Shown in pieces: positions 55,961 through 64,000 of a stretch of DNA of 64,000 nt. Within the stretch, counting starts at the first letter, position 1. Each line of letters opens with the position of its first letter. Made by a program: the position numbers and the translations under genes. Under the pieces are notes generated by a model. The model ran no database searches. It was not told the DNA's origin and saw nothing but the letters and a program-made list of their open reading frames with translations. This DNA comes from Suillus spraguei (lineage: Eukaryota; Basidiomycota; Agaricomycetes; Boletales; Suillaceae), in contig JABCPU010000075.1 of the NCBI GenBank assembly GCA_016800925.1, positions 153,479 through 217,478 of the forward strand, in the 5' to 3' direction.

Positions 55961-57426
55961 TTACTCGTCCTGGTTCTCATAGTAAATAGGATCATCGCTA
56001 TACTCGTAATCCTCATCAGCAAAGGATCCACTCCTCATATACGCGGCTTCTTCAGCACCGGCGCATCGTTTAGAATCCCTTCTCTTCTCTGCTTGAATTC
56101 GTTCATCGGCAAGCTGTCCTTCCCAAGTATGAAGCACATCGTAGAATCCATGATCTTTCCAAGTTAACGTAAAGGGGGGAGTCCCAACTCATCGAGGACA
56201 ATAAATGGATAGATGGGTAGGCGACCAGTATCTGCAAACTTTGCACTGGTATTCCGCACAATTCTTTTGACGGTGCCCAAGTAATCCACAGACACGACAT
56301 TTCATATTTTCATCGGGATTGGAGATGGACTTGCGTAATGGTGATGGTGAGATGATTGGTTTAGGACTAGTGGATCTGGCGCGCTTCTTCCCCTTATTTC
56401 GTTTCATGCGTTTTAAGGCAAGGGTGTTATCATGCCTGAGTTGCGCCTGCTGGGCAGGGGAGAGAGCATATGCTGATGTTGGGAGATCAGGGGTGGTTCC
56501 TCATTCGGCAACTGCAAGAAGTTCGTTAGAAGAAGAGGGGGAAGTTATGCCGAAGTCTTTTACTAAGACTGGCGAGACAGGATCCATTGGACCAAATGAT
56601 GACGGAATGGACATGGGAGGGTGAATGTGAAGATCGCGAAGTTGAGGGCCGAGTGCTATTAATTCAGCAACAGGAATTCCTAACCTTTTTGCGGCTTCAC
56701 ACTGTTCTTCTGTACAAGGCTCATATAGCCACGCAGGATGATCATGGGAGACTGTAACAGGGGGCGATGAGGTTGATTGTTCGATAGGGGATGGGGTTCA
56801 TGGAGAGCGAGGTTGGCTTGCATCTGTTGCAGATCAGTGATGGCTTCTTCAACTAAGTTTCTGGCCGCTCTATTTCAGCGACTGATTGCTGGATGGTTTC
56901 GACAACTGCATTGGTGAGCTGTCCGATCTCTTGGACAGCAGTGCATAAGCCAGCAAGGGCGTCAATACTAGAATACATGCGTGAAGAAGAGGGTGCTGGA
57001 ATAGGAAGTGGCGTATCTTCCTGCGGAGAGGGAGGTCGAGCAATACCTGCTCGGTGTTCGGCCACAATGTGAATAGCTTCCTCAACATCACTCTTAAAAG
57101 AATCGGGAAGCAGCAGCATAGCGTAAGAACGAATGCGTTTTTGCAGATGAAGGAGACGATGGCGGTAGGTGATTTCTGTGGTCTCGTTGGCAGTGGCTTC
57201 AACGAGGGCTGCGGTGCGAATGATGTTGACAAGGAGTAAAGCGGGGAAGGCGCCTCTTTCAGTGAGGATTCTTTCGATTTCGAGGGCATGTCCTTCGCAT
57301 AGAAGGGGGCTTCAATGTAGGAAGTGTTGTCATTTCAGTGGTAAGGGTTCCATAGTTTTCTGCGTCGGAGTCGGAGTCATTGTTGGCAACAGTGACGGGG
57401 GTGATGTATGCAGTGGGGAAAGACAT
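55961..57426 (-). pseudogene. Third ORF of Gypsy element 2, frame broken
   Basis: It starts MSFPTAYITPVTVANNDSDS at 57426, aligned with the open frame of element 1, and includes FKSDVEEAIHIVAEHRAGI, KRNKGKKRARSTSPKP, CRVCGLLGHRQKNC, and CKVCRYWSPTHLSIYC. Both zinc-knuckle motifs are conserved in Cys/His positions while residues between them differ, suggesting past selection on the motifs. Several indels shift the frame (length 1466 against 1473). The last ~250 coding bases are almost identical to element 1, unlike the rest. Confidence 0.85.
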
Positions 57427-57530
57427 TTGGAGCGGTGTTAGTTGATCAAGTGCTAATGCAGTTTGATTGACTGAAGGATAATCAAAGAGCGTGTTGCTTT
57501 TTATAAGCATTCAGGATTGAGCGGAGTTCT

Positions 57531-58760
57531 TCAAGTTCTTTTCAGGGAGCCATTCGTTATCTCCTGATGAATATCCTTTCCAGAAATGAGATAGCGTCGG
57601 CGAATGCTGGTTCCTTTGTGAGAAAGAATTGCTTCTATTTCATATTCTTCTTCTTCTTCGATGATGTCAGGTGGTGGTTCGGGGAAGTTCGGACCGTGTA
57701 CGTCTGTTTTGCTGTAGGACAATAAGACGGAAGCGTGGAACGTAGGATGAATTTTCCACTGCGGAGGGAGTTTGAGTGTGAACGTGATGGGCGATAAGAC
57801 ATCAATGATCGGGAAAGGTCCGTATCGCTTTGGCGCAAGTTTCCTTGATGGGAGTTTGAGTCTAAGATTAGCGGCAGATAGCCAAACCTTATCTCCGATC
57901 TTCCATGGAATGTACTTATCTCCTCGGGATCGTTCGGCCATTGTTTGCATTGCAATATTATGGCAGGCGATTGCTTCTTCTCTTATCTTCTGCAGGGATC
58001 GTACTCGATCTTCTGCTGCAGGGACGGATGAATCAGGGATAAGGTGAGGGATAGCGCGTGGTTCGTATCCCATCATCAAATAGAAGGGTGATGCATTCCT
58101 TGCATCATGTTTTCGGTGGTTGTGGACAAATTCGGCAATTGGTAGATGTTCTACCCAATCTTCAGGGTTGTTGCGGCAATAGATGCGTAGATATGTTTCA
58201 AGTTCCTGATTTAGCCTTTCAGTTTGACCATCAGTCTGGGGTGATAAGCGTAGATGGAGCGATGACGTAGTTGAGAAGTCGGGCAAGCTCCTTAGAGAAG
58301 TGAGATAGGAATTGCGGGCCTCGATCTGAGATGACTTTGTCATGGAGTCCAAATCGTCGGTAGACGTGTTTCAAGAATAGTTTAGCAACGCCTTCGGAAG
58401 TGATGGTTTTCAAACAAGGGATAATAATTACCCCCTTCATAAGGCCATGGTCTACCACGACCATGATACTATCAAAGCCTCCAGAGACAGGAAGGTCAGT
58501 GATAAGATCGACAGAGACCTGGGAAAAGGGTCGAGTCGCAGAGGAGGGGATCGGGGCAAGTGGAGGTCGAACAGGGTGAGTATCGGCTTTCATTTGCTGA
58601 CAAAGGGCGCAACCCTCGACATATTTCCGAATATAAGAGCCCATGGCAGGCCACCAGGCTTCTCGTTTGACGAGTTCTTCAGTTTTGAACCTACCGGATG
58701 TCCCGCAGTAGGATGATCATGATACCTTTCAGGATATGGGACGATGTGCCGGTGGAATAT
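57531..58760 (-). pseudogene. Integrase of Gypsy element 2 with DDE core and chromo-like tail
   Basis: Blocks: YHDHPTAGHPVGSKLKNSS and YIRKYVEGCALCQQMKADTH (zinc-binding HHCC), VSVDLITDLPVSGGFDSIMV (first Asp), HDKVISDRGPQFLSHFSKEL (second Asp), QTDGQTERLNQELETYLRIY (Glu), HLPIAEFVHNHRKHDA, GDKVWLSAANLRLKLPSRKL, and a C-terminal YEIEAILSHKG with RRRYLISGKD, chromodomain-like. A frame break lies near 58240-58350 between the second Asp and the Glu block. This shows what element 1 has lost. Confidence 0.85.
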
Positions 58761-58999
58761 AGGCATGATTCTTAAAATAGAGGACGTTCTCCTCAATCTT
58801 CCAATCAGAGAGTGCCGATTTCATAGGTGGAAGGCATACGCCATCAAGGGCATCAGATGCCTTTTGAAGACAGGGTCGTCGAGGGGGTCAGAGGATGACA
58901 AAACATCCTGCAGGTCGGTGTCAATAAGACGAACGAATAGAGGTCGGGAGAAGAGTCTGGTCCTCGTTATCGTCTTTGCCGGAATCGTAGTCAGGTCGG

Positions 59000-60364
59000 C
59001 GAGATAGGCATCAGGTACTGCCAATTAGTACCTGCAACGTGATGTAGTTCATGTCGTAAATAGACAAAATCAATTGCCAACTGCTTGGCGACGGGTAAGC
59101 TTCTGTGCACTTCTAAAGTACAGAAGATTCTTGTGGTCGGTGAATACCAAGACAGGGTGCGGGTTTCCTTCAAGATAATGGCGCCATTCATTCAATGCCC
59201 GGATTACGGCAAGGAGTTCCCGATCAAAGATCTGGTAATTGCATTCTGCGGGGTTCAAAGACTGTGAGAGATATGCACATGGGTGATAAACACCATTCTC
59301 ATCAGTCTGCAAGAGAACTCCGCCAGTTGCTATGAGCGAAGCGTCGTAGCAACAGCAAATTGTCGGGAAGGATCAGGGTTACGGAGTACCGGTTGGGATG
59401 TGAAGCGTCGTTTCAGTTCTTCGAAGGTGTCCATACATTCGGTTGACCAATCAAAGACCTTATCTTTCTTTGTTAATTCGATAAGGGGTCGGGCAATATC
59501 AGAGTAATGGGAAATGAACGTGCGGTAGAAGTTGCAAAACCGAGGAATGACCGAACATCTTTTACAGATTTCGGAACTGGCCATTCGGAGATTCCCTTAG
59601 TCTTGGCGGTATCCATAGCAACTTGTCCGGGGCGAATTATCATTCCGAGGTACTCCACTTCTTCTGCATCGAAGGTGCATTTCTCCGGTTTCAAGAACAG
59701 ATGTTCCTTTCGTATCTTCATCAAAACCCGTCTTGTCCGTTCACGATGTTCTGCCATAGTTGTAGAGAAAATCAGGATATCGTCCATGTAAATAACCATC
59801 CATCCTTCATTGATTTCCTGCTGGAAAGTACGATTCATGTATGCTTGGAAAGTTGCTGGGGAATTGCAGAGGCCAAAGAACATGACGTTCGGTTCAAAGA
59901 GGCCGAATTCCGTAGTAAAAGCAGCTTTCCAGCGATCATCGGGATGGATGCGAATATTGTTATAGCCGGACCGAATATCCATTTTCGTAAAGAACTGTGC
60001 ATTGTGGAGTCGTGCGACAAGGGAGATAGGAAGTGGGAGCGGATAGGCGTTCTTGACCGTCCAATCATTGATGTAGCGATAATCTTGACAGGGACGCAAT
60101 TCTCCACTCTTCTTTCCCACAAAGAAGAAACCACTGGCTTGGGGTGACTTCGATTCTGAGATAAAACCTTTCGCAATGTTTTCATCGATAAATTTTGACG
60201 GCAGCGCGTTCTTTTTCCGATAGCGGGTAAACCTTAGATGTATGAGGGATGAAACCGGGTTTAGTATCAATCCGATGATCAATACCAGGGCGTTCGGGGG
60301 GTAGTTTGTTCAGTCCGTCTTTAGCAAAGTCGTCTGCAAAGTCGTGCAAATAGTCCGGGACCAA
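59000..60364 (-). pseudogene. Reverse transcriptase and RNase H of Gypsy element 2
   Basis: RT blocks are almost continuous: FIDENIAKGFISESKSPQAS, RPCQDYRYINDWTVKNAYPL, FFTKMDIRSGYNNIRIHPDD, NSPATFQAYMNRTFQQEINE, VIYMDDILIFST with the catalytic pair intact, and KPEKCTFDAEEVEYLGM, VKDVRSFLGF, after which the frame shifts. RNase H follows with [19 protein letters not shown] and [12 protein letters not shown]. The upstream part LNKLPPERPGIDHRIDT is in another frame. The copy is inactive but young enough that most blocks read directly. Confidence 0.88.
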
Positions 60365-62375
60365 TTCTTCGAAGGATTTCTTTTTCTTTTCCTTCTCATC
60401 CGTGGCAAATTCTTGAGCTTTGTTACTGTATTTCGGAAGGGAGATCTGGAGTAATTGGGAAGTTGTTCGAGTCGGGAAGTTCCATCTCGTGTGAGAGGTG
60501 TATCCATGGATACTTCTTCGATGATTCTCATACTGATCCCATCAGTATCATACTCCACAAGAAATTCTCCATCTCCAAGCTCGTAAGAGGAAATCTCTCG
60601 TACTTCTGGTGCGTGCCAGACATCTTGCATAGTGTTGAATTGGTCATCGTCCTCGTTGGGATTAGCGAGGGCACGGGTTCTTCTTCGTCGGGGATTTCTT
60701 CAATCGAAGCTGAAAGAGTTTTCAGGGGGACATAGAACTTGGATAATTTCGGTACATTGGTATCTTGTCCTGGGATCTCTTCTTCTGCTTTTCTTTTTCC
60801 ATACTTCTGTTCTTCTATTGGTCGTTGCTCAATAGGTTCTTGTCCGGCCCGATGCTCGGGCTCAGATTCATTCTTGCGCTTCTCTGCGCGGGGAATTGGT
60901 GATACTGATCGTGGCAGTTGTACACAGGGAATGGGATCGGCGATGCGCGGCATTTGTACTTCTGGTTCGGATCGTTGGGAATAGAAGGGACTACGAGGGG
61001 TCTCGGAAGTCGGGAGTATTGCCATTTCTTGAATGACAATTGAAGGCTGGAGGTAATCCATTCTTCTTTCGATCTATATCATATCAATTTCGATTTCATC
61101 TGATTTCATCGTTCGAGGGAGGGTTAATGTTTCAGCAGCCCAATCTATACTGGGTTCATTGCTCGTAACCACGGAATTCCCAGAAGGATTTGATCTCTTC
61201 TTCCTAGTTTGGTGATATTGAATTTTCCATACATGGTTCGTTCATCAATCTTGACCACTAGGAGGCAGTAGTGGTGATTGGTCCCCCTTTGATAAGAGTT
61301 CCATCTGCCGTAGTAACTCGAAATGGTGTTTTGAGTTTTCGTCGTGTGATTTGATGGAGTTTCACAAACTCTTCGGAGATGAATGTTCCTGCCGCTCCTG
61401 AATCATGACGGCGGTGGTGTCGATGGATTTTAGCGAGTGCGCGAGTGAAGGGTGATAGGGACACGAAGTTCTTTTCTTTCACCTACAGCACGCACAAGTC
61501 TTAGTAATACATTGGGAGAAACATACGTTGAATCCTTGTTTCTCCAATTTAAAAATCCTCAACAATCCGTCTGACAGTTTCTTCGTCTTCTTCTTCTTTG
61601 ACTTCAGTTTGTCGGAGCGGGGTCTTCTTCTTTCTGTCAGGACAGTTGTGAATACGATGTCCTGTCTTTTGCATCCGAAGCATTGTCCCTTCTTCATGCA
61701 TTCAGATCTCTCCATATCGGAGATTCGATCTACGACCATTGCATTGGAGTCTCGATTAGGGATGTAACGTGCATTTCCGTAGTTCTTCTTCTTCTGTTGT
61801 GGAGCATGACGTGTCCTCATGGCTTGAAGGCGATGATGGGAGTTGTCAATGAAACACATTGCAGCACAACGTCTCGGAATACTTCTGAAACATCTCCTAG
61901 CGCGAAAAGCTTTGTAAGGATGCCCCAATTCAGGCCATCTTGGAAGAATTGATCTTTGTTGCATTGTCGTTGATATGAGCCTTGGCTGCAAGTGCCTCAA
62001 AGTCAGCGATTAAGTGTGAGATCTCCGCTTCCTTGTTTGAGGTCCCTGAGTTTCGTGAGTGCGGTTCCCTTCGTGTCCACTGGGTCGAAGGCTTCTTTGA
62101 AGCTTTTCATAAAATCCACCATTGTCCCATAACCAACTTTTTGTCCGAAGTGTCGGTTGATTGAGCATGGTCGAGGAATTGCTCTTTCCAGGATTTGGCA
62201 TTCTTTTCAGTCATAAAGGATGTTATGAAAATGATCTTCTGTTTGTCGGTAGTGTAAAGCTTTTCATTGATGTCAAAGTGCAGGTTGCATGACTGGATAA
62301 ATTCGCGAGAATTATCGCGATCTCCATCAAAACCGGTTGGCTGACCGATTTGTATTCAAATTCTTTGGTTGTCAT
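60365..62375 (-). pseudogene. Gag, protease and linker of Gypsy element 2
   Basis: Gag starts at 62375 (MTTKEFEYK), then loses one base relative to element 1 and later shows the same shared frame change at the GYGTMVDFMKSF position. RHAPQQKKKNYGNARY and CFGCKR mark the knuckle region, where the base pattern is damaged (second knuckle half shifted). The protease keeps DSGAAGTFISEEFVKLHQIT (about 61400-61340). The linker (EEEIPGQDTNVPKLSKFYVP) matches that of element 1. Confidence 0.8.
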
Positions 62376-62565
62376 GTTGTGGCGATTCGTCTGTTGAGTT
62401 ATACTTCTCAGTGCCTACACGTGCTGTCTTGCTGTCCGTAGGGCTTGTCTTCTGTCAGAGGGCTTCTCTTGACAATCGTCTAGCTACGCGTACGCTATCT
62501 GCTTATCTAAGCAATCAGGGTTCAGGGTCAAGACTGATAGTGACGATCAGTAGACTTTAATCTTT

Positions 62566-63039
62566 TGTTACGAACTGGGATGGCGTCACCAGCGACAGTG
62601 AAAAGACACAGCCGGTCTGCTGGGAAGTTCTACAATGTCCAAAGAGGACAAGGTGAAAGTACAAGGAACGGTTCCAAGTATGATCAAGGGTTTGGCCTCA
62701 AAGACAAGTCTAAGAGGTTCTGCAAGAATAGAGACTAAGGCTAAGGAGTGCTTAGACTTAGAGACGATTCAAGACGACTTAGGTTGGAGACCTAAGCGAA
62801 GGAGATTCCAGGTAAAACCCAGTAAGATTAAAGTAAAGAATCTACTACAAGTACAACATGCTTTAAATAGGCCAATATGTGCGCACGGACCAAGAGAGAT
62901 GTGAGAAAGTAAGTGCGTATCCAAATAAGGAAGGCAACTATAGTACAGATGCATTGAGCATATGAGTCGGAGTCATGTGATATGATATACAAGTAAGGAA
63001 ACAAAGAGAGAATGAATAGGGGCATGTACAATTGTAACA
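62566..63039 (-). repeat. Outer (5') LTR of Gypsy element 2
   Basis: 474 bases. The U3/R part carries AGAATCTACTACAAGTAC, shared with the solo LTR at 30108-30583 and not with the other three LTRs, and its U5 end matches the 3' LTR of element 1. Confidence 0.92.
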
Positions 63040-63920
63040 ACGACTGCCGCACCACGTTCCATGAACCGATGTCCTTCCATGTCCTTGCCGCATCCGCATA
63101 GCTCCATTTGGTGCGTAGTTTGTTTCCTGTTCATTATCACTGATTCCACGGCAAGCGTTATTACATGTTGCCTCGTGCCACAGTGCCTCGCGCTATGTTT
63201 ACTTACGGCGGTTACTACACTCCCAGCACTACTGATCTCGCCTAGAGTATCCCGAGTACATACAAATTAGGATATAAGCACCGCATACCCCACACGATAG
63301 AGCACCTGATTTTACACCATCGCACGTACTATAGGTCAGGATTATTGTCTAGCTCTGGATCAACCCAGTAGTGGACATAGTCTTTAAAGTTCCCTTATCG
63401 CTTGTTAATACATCACGCTCATTTTCCGTTACCGCCAGCATACCGCTGGACTTTTGATTGTTACTTTTGGACTGAACTTCTCATGCTCCGCTACTTTACC
63501 GCTGAAAGTACCGTGGACTTCTTTACTGTTTCTTTGCACCGCTTGCAACCTTACCGCTACCGCTGAGACCACGCTTGACATCGCTCGCTAGATGCAACTG
63601 TTACTGACTTTATCTCGACGATGGTAGATCACAATGCACGACGCTAGTTCTGGCGGTATCATCGCTGACTGTGGCAACTTACCGCTGACTTCGACACTTG
63701 TTTCGCAAATAAGTTAGACTCAAACTTGACCATACTAAATAGGCATCCCCCTTAGGTCAAACACTCTTGTTCTTACAAGTGAAGCAGACTAGACGAGCGC
63801 AAGACTAACATACTAGTTAGCAGTGGTTTATCTACAGCCCAAGCTAGTTGTATCTTTACACCGGACAGAAGTAGATCGATCGGATCTGATTGGATCTGAG
63901 ATCAGAAGTATGATATGACA

Positions 63921-64000
63921 TGGAGCTGAGGTAGTTGCATATTATCTGAATCAGAGGAGGTTAATAAACACAGTTACTGAGTTCCCAGAGCAGCAGGTGC
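63921..64000. other. Right edge of the window beyond the family D LTR
   Basis: Eighty bases after the duplicated flank TGGAG. This should be the original neighbour of the sequence ending at 47983, now about 16 kb away because of the nested insertions. No feature is visible. Confidence 0.4.

Larger units (their letters stand above)
55460..63039 (-). mobile_element. Gypsy LTR retrotransposon, element 2 (minus), near full length
   Basis: Outer (5') LTR 62566-63039 and inner (3') LTR 55460-55928 enclose gag, protease, RT, RNase H, complete integrase and the third ORF on the minus strand. The polypurine tract (complement of TTACCCCCATTTT) abuts the inner LTR at 55929. The right flank is ACGAC (63040-63044), and the left flank CCTGT is the complement of element 1's left flank. 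Several frameshifts make it inactive, but the RT catalytic box and integrase DDE residues are present. Confidence 0.93.
48681..63860 (-). mobile_element. TGTAA/TTACA element, copy C, split in three by Gypsy insertions
   Basis: Three pieces align to copy B: 48681-48744 (its 3' end, on the minus strand), 55395-55459 (middle piece, inverted relative to the others) and 63040-63860 (its 5' four fifths, minus strand). Without duplicated target bases they total about 940, matching copy B's 947. The outer flanks are CCGG on both sides (48677-48680 and 63861-63864). This is the host into which the two Gypsy elements inserted. Confidence 0.88.
47984..63920 (+). mobile_element. Solo LTR (family D), copy 2, interrupted by nested elements
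   Basis: The left part 47984-48680 begins TGTTAAGACCGTACTC, and the right part 63865-63920 ends ATGATATGACA. Together about 753 bases align with copy 1 at 28024-28792. The outer flanks are CGGAG (47979-47983) and TGGAG (63921-63925), four of five bases equal, consistent with a 5-base target duplication. Everything from 48681 to 63864 was inserted later, at a CCGG that is intact in copy 1 (28093-28096). Confidence 0.8.

Overview
The window looks like a basidiomycete (probably Agaricomycete) nuclear chromosome segment. Genes are broken by many short GT-AG introns of about 45-70 bases, families are typical of filamentous fungi, and much of the right half is transposable elements nested inside one another. 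There are no operons and no bacterial signals. Exon structures were read by eye from reading frames, splice sites and protein family patterns, so exon edges are estimates. Left part (1-26260), gene-bearing: a decayed fragment of an amino-acid permease gene at the left edge; the intact-looking permease (2543-4711, minus); four paralogous CE4/NodB-fold deacetylase genes (5502-7107, 9177-10785, 11026-12592 plus; 15460-17054 minus), the first two lying in a recent ~2 kb duplication; a type-B carboxylesterase with three apparent one-base deletions (12938-14940); a small membrane protein (17691-18421, minus); a dead pogo-like DNA transposon with good terminal inverted repeats (19268-20463); a secreted GPI-anchored Ser/Thr-rich protein (22186-23062, minus); and the RNase H2 subunit C gene (25426-26260, minus). 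Middle part (26261-42125): tandem repeats, two LTR-like blocks, an unrecognised gene split by a solo LTR (29839-31530), a ~0.95 kb TGTAA/TTACA element carrying a hAT insertion (31770-33968), the actin-binding protein Abp1 gene (34674-37481), two tandem carboxymuconolactone-decarboxylase-like genes (one broken), and a glutathione-S-transferase-like gene missing the usual active-site segment. Right part (42126-64000): almost entirely mobile DNA. A decayed Ty3/Gypsy element (42126-47030) is interrupted by a second TGTAA/TTACA element and by a Tc1-like fragment. It is followed by a solo LTR (outer ends 47984 and 63920), into which a third TGTAA/TTACA element inserted at CCGG, into which two Gypsy elements of one family inserted in opposite orientations (48745-55394 plus; 55460-63039 minus). 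The 65-base spacer between those two is inverted relative to both target-site duplications, which records a recombination event between them. Both Gypsy copies carry an additional reading frame between integrase and the 3' LTR, coding a ~490-residue protein with two zinc knuckles; it is open in one copy although that copy's pol is wrecked. The strongest leads are this third ORF, the CCGG-targeting TGTAA/TTACA family, and the nested/inverted retroelement structure, whose insertion order can be read from empty sites elsewhere in the window.
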